Below, piece after piece: positions 12,901 through 25,000 of a DNA stretch of 64,000 nt. The notes beneath the pieces are model-generated. The model saw only the letters and a list, made by a program, of their open reading frames with translations. It searched no databases and was not told the DNA's origin. Source of the stretch: Acanthaster planci (taxonomy: Eukaryota > Echinodermata > Asteroidea > Valvatida > Acanthasteridae). The position numbers and the translations under genes are program-made. The stretch spans positions 2,890,916 to 2,954,915 of the forward strand of contig NW_019091364.1 in NCBI RefSeq assembly GCF_001949145.1, read 5' to 3'. Each line of letters opens with the position of its first letter. The stretch's first letter is position 1.

Positions 12901-15891
12901 TCAGTCTTTTCATTTAAATGATCACGTTGAAACAGATGAAAAATATCACTACAGATGGTTCCTTTTCTTTACATTTTTGACAGTGCTATGGATGATGACG
13001 AATTGTGTATAAATCTGAATGCTCATGACCAAGCAGTTTCTGTGTGTCTAGAGTTTCGGTTAGTTAGGAATTGAAAGAATTACAAGATAAGTATAGACAT
13101 GGTTGTCCGAGAAAGATCAAGTGAGACACGCCTTTGAAATTGTCTTCTCCTTTAATACTTCAAGTTGTATCACGTGTGTACAAATGCGCCCTTTGCCTTT
13201 GGTTGAGAAAGTCTGCATTTTTTACAACAAAATCCATGACTTGATATTCAAAGAGGTCTATGCTTTTACATTTTTGGTCTTAAGGTTTGCAAGGCAATAA
13301 TTGCACACAAAAGGTCCAGAAAAAACATACACGACTGACTACATGTTTATTAGGAAATTTTGAGGGCTGGAGACTTCGTCGTCTTGAGTATTGATTGTGT
13401 TCTTTCCAAGAACATTCAGAATAGATGACAGAAATTTGGTGTCTGCGTCTAAATGAAATGCCTTTTGCAATGTCTGAAAGGCTGTGTTTCCCTGATCGTG
13501 GGCCTGTGATCGGCGACTCGTTTGGCATAAGCTATCCAGGATGAAACGTCGAGCTTAACACACAGATTTTTTTCCACACTGTGATTGCTGGAGTCCAAGT
13601 TAAAGTGGCATCCGTTAACGTATCCACTATTTTTAGGAGCGGATAATACCAATTCTGAAATTTTCCTCTAAATATAACGAGATATCACATTTAACTCAAC
13701 ATTTTCAGTGCGCGTTGATAAACCTCTCTTACACCTGATTTGGCTGCTCCCTGTTATTAACAAACGCGGCTTTTAAGGGTAAATGCCACTGTTGGAAGTG
13801 TGCCGGTGATACATTATAATCGACTCCAGAAACACGAAATAGCTTGAACAGCGTTGTGTTGCATTGGGGGAAAATAACGGACAAGGAGTCAATTTAATTA
13901 GGGTAGTCGGTATGGGTAAAGGGTTTGGGGAGCTCTGTTGATCAACACTCTGTTAATCTGTAGCAGCTCAACACTTGCTATCGATGTAAGCCTCGCTTAT
14001 TAGGATGGCACACGTTTCACATAATACGTCAATATGTTACCGCCAGGCCTTAAAAAGTGGCATCTAGCATTGAAAGCCACGATTTCTTAACAGCAGTAGA
14101 AATTGGACTGGACACTTTTCATGCCAGAAAAGACGGCAATGAATATCTGTCTTCCTCAAACTGTTGTTATCTGGTTTGCCGATTTCCTTCCTTTGTACCG
14201 AGCCGTGTGAGGTAGTTTAACATCAAGTGATGTTAAGTTAATTCATGTTTTCGTTTTTTTCATTTCTTCGTCGGGCTTAGTTTTCTAACTATGAAACACA
14301 GGAATTTGATAGAAGCTGGATTGTGAATTGTTAAACCTGCAGTTAATGGAAAAAAAAAACTGATGAGAAAATTGTTATTGAATACTTTCAAGACCAAAAC
14401 AGATTCAAAATCACGAGCACGATGCAAGTATCTCGAAACACTCTTTGTCGTATAAGATAAACATTATATTATTTCAACGATTATCAAAATAAGCCATCAC
14501 CGATAATTGCGTTTATTATTGCTGATCATTTTAAACACCACGGCCGTACGTCAACTTGGTATAATCGACTGTCGTGAGGCGTACCGGTATGCTATTAATA
14601 GCCTTCCTGAATAGACCGCAGATCCTAAGCTATTTGTCAACCTTGTCTGTCGAGCGAATGCTAGAAAGTCTGCGGACAAAATCAACGTGGCAGATTAAAT
14701 TAAGGCCATCACCATTTAGGGCTTCCCTTTCTTTTTTCCCTTGTTTTCAAAATCTGGTTCGAGCGATGAGCGTTGCAGGGCTCTTTGAAGGAAGCGTCGA
14801 TTGACAGAGTCTGGGCTGCGCTAGGGTCGATGGTGAACTGCCGCGTGTGTGTGCCGCCGACTCAGTGTAGGTGGGAACGCGCCGAGAACAAGCCGCTGAA
14901 AAAATTTTAAGGGTTGATTTTGTTTGTCTGGTACAGGATAACGAAGTCACATTCATTACTAGCTGGTTCCTTTGTTTTTTTTTGGGGGGGGGCTTGCTGA
15001 GAGAAAAGTGAACACGTAGCTTAGAGGTCCTCATATCCCAGATTCCGTTGGGTTAAACATTAATAGTTTGTTCTGAAATTTATTATGAGATAATAACAGT
15101 AAATTATGCTTTGTGTACTCCCACTTTAGTTATGGATAATACTGGGCCGTGCATCTTTATAAAGGCTTTGTCATATTTTGAATGATATCAAGGACCGTGA
15201 CAGGTTTTGAACAATGGCATATGTTTCCACTTCTGTTCCTGTCCTATTTGATAGGATATCTCCAGAAACAGTGTGTACCACAAAATGTCTCGATATCCTT
15301 CCGATCATCACCATTTACAGCTTTGAAAAATTCTTCAACGCTTGGGAAAAAGTCAGCGATCACAGACATCGCCTTGAGCCCTGAGCTTTTTGGAAATCCA
15401 AAAAGTGGCGAACGAAAGGGCGTCACACACTCACGTGCCAGAATTAAGCTTGAGGACTAACCTCTTAAACGTGCCGCAGGAGCTCGAACAAGTCACGTTT
15501 TTAGAGCACATACATGTGACCCAGCCTATCAAAATGAGTCGGAAAATACGAGAGCCTTTTTGAGTTAAAGGACTGTAAAATGATCTTGCAGAAATTAAAT
15601 TAACAGTAGATTGTCTGCCTCAATAACTTAATCGCTTATTTTCTTCAGGTTGCCGAAGGGGTAGTACATCAAACAAATATCTCAGTTTTTTCTCATGAAA
15701 GGTAAAATGCTCCTACTGTGAAATGGCCTTAAGATTCATTTCGTAGGAGCCAGTCACATAATGGTATACTGTCGGCAAATTCACGTTGGTGTTTGCTGAG
15801 TATGAATAAACTGGCCCTGGAGAGGCGGTTGATTTCGAGGAGAATTCAGCATTCTAAATTTGACTGCGTTTTCCAATACTTTCCAATTTAG
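3919..15891. other. 5' flanking DNA of the receptor; first exon(s) not located
   Basis: About 12 kb in which I can support no exon. The CpG-richer patches at roughly 10480-10880 and 14770-14900 could be promoter-like, but nothing ties them to the gene. The exon before 15892 must end in splice phase 1 and should encode a signal peptide and the first cysteine of the hormone-binding domain. Open frames here reach about 154 codons (8947-9411 and 11757-12218, both plus), and none resembles a known domain. The missing exon may lie here undetected or upstream of the window. Confidence 0.4.
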
Positions 15892-16002
15892 AAAGCTTGA
15901 TGTGTCCTCCGGACTGGGACACCACACTGTGCTGGCCGGCTACTCCTGCAAACTCCTCCGTCGTCTTGAAGTGCCCTAACCTCGACTGGTTCGACCCCGA
16001 TG
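15892..16002 (+). CDS. PDFR-like: Receptor exon a: hormone-binding domain, first half
   Basis: Preceded by TTTCCAATTTAG and followed by GTAAGC. It enters needing one base from the previous exon and leaves in phase 1. It encodes MCPPDWDTTLCWPATP and a KCP cysteine, the typical class B hormone-receptor motif with the conserved WD and LCWP. NSS is a probable N-glycosylation site. The reading ends in WFDPD. Confidence 0.9.
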
Positions 16003-19000
16003 GTAAGCACATCATGAACTGAGGATCAAAAACTTTGAGGGGTGTCGAAATTATTCTATGAATCCTAAATCGTGCCTTGCATATTATACCATCTTTAGGT
16101 GGAAACCGTATTTGTTTTTATTTCAAATGTTATTGTGCCCTTTTGGTGCAGATTAAAGCAAAGAGGTACAGACGGAACTCGCTCAAAAGGATCCACTCAC
16201 TGTTGTATACCAGTGGTCTGTGAAAAAATGTACCTTGCCTATCCACGACAATGTTTGGATAGATTGACACGATCTCTCACTTTTTCGAGTAAGTCGCAGA
16301 TTACTAAGGATGGGGTCAAACTTAACTTGGTCTCTGATTGATGACGTGACTGATGGTGATGCTACATCACAGAATAGTTTGACCAATCACAGATGGCAAA
16401 CCAATATTATTTGACCAATCACAGATGGCAAGCCAATCATTATCTGGTATATTTTCGTCCTTTATTTCCCACTCTGCACCACAGCCAGCCTTTCCCGTTT
16501 CTGTGGCGCGAACGCAACCTGGGAATCGGGAGGCACTTACAGAGATTGCTTCGTCCACAAGAGTATTCCCACCAGGACACCAGACTATGACGACGTTTCC
16601 GATGAGAAAATTGATGTAAGAGAGCCAAGTACCTAATCGTCCTGTGGAATGTCTGTCAATAAAATGTTTTGACGAACTAAATATGTTCACAGAAACCTAG
16701 TATGCTTTCCAGCTGTACGTATTTAAGCTTCGTATAAGGACTTGCTCGTCAACCCACAACGCATGCAACGCATTTTATTAACATCAAACATGAAACTGGC
16801 ATGAATTTAAGGTTACTGTTAAGTCTAGCTTATTTCCCTATTGTTATTTCAGTTTTATTTAGAAGTTCTCCAAGGTGCCAATTTCATGCGATTAATCGGC
16901 GTCTGCTTGTCGTGGGTTACACTGGTGGTGGCGCTATTGATCTTCTCAACCTTTCGGTGAGTAAACTAAAAACATGATTTTGAGAGAGACTTTGTCCGTG
17001 TTGAGCACAAACCAGAATAAGTGTATTCTTGATATTTCGATAAGCTTACCTTTGATACCTCCCGCCATCGTCTTGTGATCGGTTCCCTCCCGGTTCCATA
17101 CCGTAGTTCACGTTAGCCTTCTGTCATTTTTTTTCATCTTAATTCTCTTTTATATTTGTGTTGTATATCTTGTATTATTGAGTCGTGCGTCTTTTCATGA
17201 AACCTGGACTTTAAATCTCTCGTCTTGCCTTGTCCTGTCCAACACCGCCAAACCGAGCTTCATCTCTGGATCTTCTACATCGCCAAGTCGTTTCTCGTTT
17301 AACGATTTCCACCATTTCGTTTAACAGAATGCTTATCATGTGGTCTTTAATTCTCCGTGCCAGTTTCGCCATGTAGGTCTGATCCCCTTGGTCCTCACAT
17401 CTAATCTCGTCGACCAATTTCGTACCAGGAAGCACATCTGTTAGCACCGACATTTTTTTGGGCATAATTTCATCTCTGTTCTCGTCATGCTTTATTATAT
17501 TTCCCTTGATTTCCCTGTCTTCTACTTGGTGTCTTCCTTTATCACCTTATCAAAGTCTTTTCAAATTGCAAGGTTCTCCTCATTTCATACCAAGTGTAGT
17601 CTCATTCTATTTCTCGCTGCTGCTCATCTTGTCGTCATTCTGCCTCATCTCCAATGAGATTTTTGCTTTCATCTGAGCTTAATCGAAACGGCATATCTTT
17701 ACTTAACACGACAAAAAGTGGTGATAAATTGCCACACATTGCAGTGTATACAATATCTATCAAATGCCCGTCCTGTTCATTCATCAAACGGTAGCAGTGT
17801 TGTAGTATTTGCATTGTAGGTAATTTCGACAAATCCATCTCGTGGAGCATTTCAAAACGCCCAGAGTCCCATTGCATCCTCAGTAAGGTCCCCCCAAGGG
17901 AATGCCAATGATGGTGTATTTTCAGGATGGCGACTGTTCCCAATCCGTCTTGCCCCAGCCGATTAATTTCAAGCCGGCCGTATGGACTGTACGGATGCCT
18001 TTTCGCTACCCGGTTGTGTTCTGAACAAATAGTGCACCGCGTGCGAGACCGTGCACTTCTCCTCGTCCCGGGGAAAAAAACGAGTCAGTGACAGCTGAAG
18101 TGGTGCGAATCTTTGTGCCAGTCTTTGTGTTCGTCCCGTTTCTGTCTTCGCGGGCCCGTCAGCCCCTCCGCCTGTTACGCTTCATCATCCCCCTACGCTT
18201 TCATCATTTTCCCTGCTTCGTCACGGCTCGTCTCTCGCTCCCCCTTGCTTCATTTTCTTCCCCCAGTCGTATGAATAAACAAGAACCACAGGATGAAAGT
18301 AAGAGGGAAAAAATCCGCAGCCTGTCGTTTTCCCGCGGAAGACAAGTTGCCCTCGAGGCACTGTCTGGATTTGAAGGAGATTTTATATTTAGGAATGTAA
18401 AGTGAGAGAGAAGAAGTACAGGAACCGGGTATGGATTAGAAGGGTTCCCTACTCTAGTCGCTGGCTCGGCCTTAGAAGCAGTTTCACTTCCGAGATCGTA
18501 TCCACCTTGAGCAGAAGCAACCTCTCTTCGGTTGGAAAGCCATGTGGATGGGAAGTGTGCAGTTTGGTGGTGGCGACGCGTACGCAACACATGCATCTCA
18601 AAGTCGTTTGTGAACAGCGAGGTGGAATTCCTTCCAAAGGAGCCTCCGTTGGTGTGGGAACATCGCGCCTTCTCTGGGTGCCTTTTGGGGCCCATTAAAT
18701 CCCAAAGTTCCCCATGTTTGTAAAGAACGATTGCTTCGATATTCCAAACTTAGCAAATATCAGAATCTCTCTTAACAGATGACAGATGTGCCTCAGACAG
18801 ACCTAAGTAGACAGAAAGCCTGGTACACCGAGAAGATGAGAAACGTATGTTTTGGGAGAGTAGACCCCACGATTTACTTTAAACTTAAACCAAAGTTGTC
18901 ATTTAAGATTGGTCGAATCGAATCATTTTAAAATCAAATCTTGCACTTGGATGAAAAAGAAAGCGGTATGGACGCTTAACACCGAGATACATTACAAAGA

Positions 19001-22000
19001 GAGGTGCGCCTACCTAGGGATAGTTGCAGATGGGCATGATTTGAATGATAACGGTCAGCTGCCAAGTTGACTGGTATGACAGAACTACTGTAATAGAGCC
19101 GGCCCAGAATTTGACAAGTAGCCCGTTTCAACCCCCCCCCCCGGAATCCCCCGACCCCCACTTCTGAGGTCGCCAACGGGGCTGAGAGGTACAGGCCCCC
19201 GTCGCACAAGACCTCAGGCGGCCTCGTTCAACGTTGATAGGGTAACGCATCGCTCTCAGCTGGAGAGATTGGCTTCTGCGAACTGCACGCTTCTTGCCCC
19301 CTTCGCTATCCCTTAACCGTTGTTTGTAACTACCGAGGTCCTAATCCCCGGTAATTAGTACCTCTCAGCGCGCTTTCTTGTGACAGCATCTTGGGCAAGT
19401 CATCCATTTTCTTGGAGATTCTTGCTTTGACTAGCAACCAGTTTATCTGTGTCACCGCCGTCGAGTCGAAATGGAGATCGACCTCTTGCTCGAAGCAAAT
19501 ACTTTTTCTTGCCAGATCTATTCCATTTAAAAGAAATAAGAATTCTCGAATTAAAGAACGGGTAAGACTGAATAGATTTTGGAGTTGCATAGTCACGCCA
19601 AGTAGTGGATACACCACTCCAGCCCAGTCATTCCAGGCAAGGTTAGGAATATGGGGTATACGTGGACAAATGTCAGGCATGTTTGGAGGACGATCACATA
19701 TTAATCCGTAGTTCAATCAACGTCACCCAAACCATGCATAGTTGGACTATCTAGTCGACCATCAGCAACCAGGCCCTCAGGCGCAGCCCTGTCGCTGGTT
19801 AACAGTCCTTTGTCCTAATTAAGTACAGAAGGAGCCATCACGTGAAAGTAATCGTGTGAAATGGCAGAGACCATGAACTCAACGACAGGTGCGACTAACG
19901 GTCAACGTCAGAGACGATGGGATTTCGCTAAAATGCTCGCTTTGAGTCGTTTCTGTGGCACCGTATTGCGTGTGCAAGTTGATGATAAGCAGTTGACCAG
20001 TGATCTGGCCCTGGGTTGTTTAAAAAGTTTACCCATGAACAACGTTTATCGCACGTGTTTGTCAAGGTTATTGTAAAATGGACAGTATCTGGTATACTCA
20101 ACGGTCAGCGATGTGAGGGCAGGGCTGGATCTCAAGGAAATTACATTCAAACACAGAAGCTCTGTGATAAATTCGTAACGGGCAAAGTGTTAACGATGTT
20201 GAAAAGCAAACACCGATGGAGTAAAGGTTGGCCGCTCATGTGAAACTCTGTTTCACCGCGAAGGGGAAACCCAATTACCCGTCCTCTGCTCTTAGATTTA
20301 AGAATAAATAGAAAGGACTTCCCAGTGGCTCTGAATAAAAAAACCCGTGGGGAAAAAGTACTGGATTTTACTACACTTGCCTCAGGTACTGCCACAAATC
20401 TATCGAAGTCAGCTTCCAATCATAAGACGACCTTACCCAGGGTCGTCCGAATCCAACAGACGAAAACAACTGATTATCGGTGAGTTCCCTTATTCGTGGC
20501 AAATCCCCACCTCCCGAGTCGTTTAGAAACTGAAAAGCTTATTGTGAGACCGACCTTCCCTCGGATTCTGTTTTAGATCAACTTAAGGGAAACACTGCTA
20601 AATCCACAGCAAAGAACGGTAGATTATTTAAAATTCACGTAGTCCTGCAACGCTTAGAATCGATGCAGTACTAAGCGTTGGAAACCAGAAACTGAAAAGC
20701 TTATTGTGAGACCGACCTTCCCTCGGATTCTGTTTTAGATCAACTTAAGGGAAACACCGCTAAATCCACAGCAAAGAACGGTAGATTATTTAGAATTCAC
20801 GCTGTCCTGCAACGCTTAGAATCGATGCAGTACTAAGCGTTGGAAACCAGAAGATCGCTTGCGTAAAAGTTCAAAGCAACGGAGAAAGGATCTAAGTGAT
20901 GCTGCTTTCCAATAATAAACAGGCAATTTCATCTCATCCCGAGGGACGGTGGTTGGTTTAATTTCCACCAGCGGCAAAAAACACCTTTCGCTTAAAGTGG
21001 AGCAACTACTTATTGGACTATCATGCTTGGAACATGGTAGCATCATCCTGTTTCAATGTTGGTTCCCTGGGGCCAGCAGGCGTTTTAAAAAATCCTGGAC
21101 ACGTTTAACGTGGAAGTAGATGAAAAAATCGCTAACACTTAAATGATAAAAAATGGGTGATATGAAATGGTGTTGCTTAACAATTGAAATGGAGATTTGC
21201 AATGATTTTTCAGGCTTGTAGAGTCGATTTAGTGCCACACTCATATGTTGCTACTGGCCCAGTTATGGCTTTGAAAATTGGCAATAAATTTCTTTTTTTT
21301 TTCAAAAGGAATACATAGACATTGAAATGACAGTTGTAGTGTTATGAGCTTTGTAAATGGATGCCCAATTTGGGACAGTTATGGGTCGAAATACTGTTTT
21401 ATTAGTTTCAGCTTTAACTATCGCCGTCGTTGGATCCGTGGCTTGTTTGTGTAAGTCATCAGCGGATAACGGGTGATTTGTCATTCCAGTTGGTCAGTAA
21501 TTTTGCAGTGACATTGAAATTCTCGGTTGTAAGCTCTGGAGTCCTTGTTCCAAGTGCCGCTGATCATTGCGGTATGACGGATGGCCGGCTTGAGAAGTTT
21601 GTGTGAAATCCCGAGTGTTTAAATTTCAAGGCCAAAGCCATTCATTACTGTTTTTTTATGGAACAGTCATTAATTTCACGCTCAAAAAAGCTCAAGTAAA
21701 GTTTGCGTTTGTTTCGTCATTAAAAAGTACGGTACAATAAGTCATCAGTCGTCTGGTATCCAGTTATTATTAATCATTTCTGCTAATGACACCACGGAAT
21801 CCTCAAAAGTGCCCTCGGCACGGTTGCTCTAAGCCTGAAGAAACCTGCGGAGAGGACACAATGACAAGCACTAACAGTTTTAGAGGTAGGAGGAAATTCC
21901 TAGAGGGATATTCTTGGTATAGAAAAAAAAACCACGGAATCAGGTAGGGACTGAAAACCCAATCCACATGTGGACCAAGCCGGGATTCGAACCCAGACCG

Positions 22001-25000
22001 TAGAGAAGGAGGGAAAAACCACAACGCCAACCCAACTGTTAGTAGCATATAGACACCGCAATTTTGTTTTTTTCCTCTATTACTATTGTATAATTTGCTT
22101 TGGTTTTAAATAGTTTTTGTTTGCCTCGATTTTTAAATTGTTTTTTTTGTGTGTACTTGGTTTTAAATAAGTTTTCAGTGTAATGCGCCTTTGATCACTT
22201 CGGTGGAAAGAGCGCACTATAAATTCTAAATTATTATTATTTTTATATGACACATCACCAACAGATTCTGTTCTTTCGGCCAATCTTGCTTTTCACGTCC
22301 AAAAGAACTATGTCAAAAAACTATGTCAACAAGAGTAATGTACCCATAGCAACCAAATTACTCTACACATGACCACCGGCACTGGTATGCTCGCAATGCA
22401 CATTCAAAAGTGATAGTGCCACGATGCTGGGTTCAAACATTTCGTAAAGAGGTAGTTTGGGAAAGAGTGCTGGTAGATTTTAAACAAATTTCGCATTCAA
22501 ATAGGCATACCTCTTGTGGGCATTCAGATCAAATTACTCGGTTTTATCGCTTGAAATAAGCACAATCTGTGGGAGAGGTGTTATAAAAACAAATATTGAC
22601 TGCTTCATCTCGAGGTTAACTAAACTAGCCTCCCTGGATGATCCACGGAGCATATTATTACTTTCCTGAGGCAAACCCGAGAGAAAATAGAATGCCCCGT
22701 GGATCACCGAGGCAGGTTAGTTTTACTCTGCCAATCGAAGCAGTCAATATTTATATACTATGAGCAGATGAAGAGGAGCAAAGTTGACTTGGGGTGTGAC
22801 ATAATCCACTGATTATATGTTGGCAGAAATGGGACACCAGTTCTTTGCGGTTGGTTGTCAAACCTTGATCAGAAACACCCCTAATAAAAGGGCCATGTTG
22901 GTTGGGAGTGTTCCTTCTGTTGGTATTGATGCAACCATAACGCGTTCATTTCATAGTAGTTTGTCAACCAGCGAAGTTCAGTTCTTACCAAAGGAGCCTC
23001 CTTTGCTAGGGAAATTACGCCCTCTCTTGGTCCAGCTCAGGGCTCATAGGACAACAGCCTTTACAGGTACGTTTTGTGTGACGGCTCTGTGATCTCTCCA
23101 TTGTTTTATTTATTTCAGGAGCCTGAACTGTAATCGTATCAAGATTCACAAGCACTTCTTCGCAGCCTTCCTGATCCGAATGACCCTAGAGGTGATTCTG
23201 GTGGCCGACAGACGACACAAGGAGACCAACAGAAATCAAGGGAACATAGACGTCAAGACCATTCATCTGACTGTAAGCTTCCGTCTGTTGCATTCGCTCA
23301 AAACCCCCTGCAATATTATAAGCCCTTAATTAAAACCCTCCGAAGAACCTTCGGCAGCAGGGGTATGTTTCAAAGCCCCCCTAGATTTAGAACACACCGA
23401 GAAAGCGTACTCATATGAAAGACTAAAAGTATCCATTCCAAATCAATAATGTAGAACTCAGTATGTCCCGCAAATTTGCTGGGGATTGGAATGAGCAATA
23501 TTACCTGCTTAAAATGGTCCCAAGGGGGATATTATTGCAACTTATTAATACTCACTTTTGCTGCAACCTAAACGCGAATTAAAACCTGAAGAGGTCCTTC
23601 CGTTTGACCACGTGTAGTGCTCTTACGTGGCCAGAGGTGGCTTGCCAGGTACATGTGTGATTCTCAGTGTAACGATTTGAAAGGTTATGCAATTTCAGCA
23701 AAATGATTTAGCCAAAGCCGTGCTCTCCTGATCTCATATCGTCTCAAAACGGCCTCACTGTAGTTTTACATGAACACATTTAGCCTACGTCTGTAGCAAA
23801 AAGAAATGGATACTTCTGGCCCCATCGATTTATATCTGGGGCCTTGATAAAGGCAAAACGAGTATAAACCGTAATCCCCTAGGGTATATGCAAAACTCTG
23901 ATTGAAATCGGATTAATCAGTGTCTTGGCACATTTCCTTTGGTGTCCCACAGCCGGTGCTGTGTGAGACGTTCGAGACCATCCGCGAATACGGCCGGCTG
24001 TGTGCTTTCTTCTGGATGTTCATTGAGGGCTTCTACCTGACGTGCTTGGTGTCTGCCAACGTCTTCGGCAAGCCCCGCTTCCTCCTCTACTACATCGTTG
24101 GATGGCGTAAGCAAGTTGGCATCATTTCTTGGCCTCAGCTTGTTTCTAACTTGCTGATCGAAAATTGGAACAGAAATCGCTCTCTCGCCTCTATTTCAAT
24201 AGAATCTATGTCCCCGCGCTAGATGCTTCGCACTCAACGTCACATCTCTCGTAACACTTTGTGTTCACCATCTTTGACGCCAAGACGTTTTGTAGAAAGT
24301 ATTGTTTGTTGTGGCCACTGTCACAACGTGGTGAAAACCCACTACTCTAGAGAATTGTGGCCTTTTTGGACATTGACAGCTGGCTGTCAGATATGACGAA
24401 GGTTTTGCTGCAAATGTCAGACGAGTTTAGACACTTGGTAGTAATCAAAATTTCAAAATCAACCGCTGGCAAGTTCATCCTCATGCGTGCAAGCGAAGGT
24501 AACAGACATTCACAGCCTGCAGAAATCTTTCTGTGCACGAGGCACACAGTGTTCCAGAACCTTACCTTTTCGTCATTTTGTGGCCAAACGAATATCCGTT
24601 ACTTCAGCACACTGACAGTATCCCTTGCTCATGGGATTTCCTAGCACACTGCTCAAATAATTGAAAGAAAATAACTTCATATTGAGCAGAACATGTTAGT
24701 TACACTAGTTATGTCTCAATGCAATTTTTCTTTCAAATAGTTCTTCCGGTCCCGATCGTCATCAGCTGGGCTATAGCCATGTATTACACCAGCACGGCGA
24801 GGTAAGCCATCATCTTTAAATCATAAAAGTAGTGACGATGTGAATAGTAATGAACCTGGGTGCCAGGATGGGTTTTGTGCGAGAGGTAATGAATCATTTT
24901 TGAGGTGTACACGCACGTGGCCAGAACACTTCACTCGGGGAGTGCTTCAGGGCGAGCGGTGACATTATATATTGCTCGCTTTCTTCAGTCAGGAATAGTC

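Larger units (their letters stand above)
16957..23118. other. Large intron rich in repeats
   Basis: This 6162-bp intron carries, in order, R1 copy 3, a 162-bp tandem duplication, a tRNA-derived SINE, foldback element M3 and R1 copy 4. The minus strand at about 17211-18078 is pyrimidine-rich on the plus side and leaves K/E/R-rich open frames interrupted by stops. I recognise no domain in them. Confidence 0.8.

Noticed and set aside
14760-14864. CpG-rich open stretch ending at GTGGGA, considered as the missing 5' receptor exon
   Set aside because: Its end phase (2) does not fit the phase 1 needed by the exon at 15892, and the cysteine pattern is not that of the receptor domain.
17211-18078. 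Minus-strand open frames (84 and about 148 codons) that look K/E/R-rich and protein-like
   Set aside because: They are antisense to a pyrimidine-rich stretch, which produces such composition. Stops separate them and no domain is recognisable.
18204-18695. 163-codon minus-strand open frame
   Set aside because: Its first third is the translated R1 repeat and the rest has no domain character.
21979-22032. tRNA gene suggested by A and B boxes
   Set aside because: No acceptor stem or anticodon arm could be folded, and a second diverged copy shares the body, so it is a SINE.
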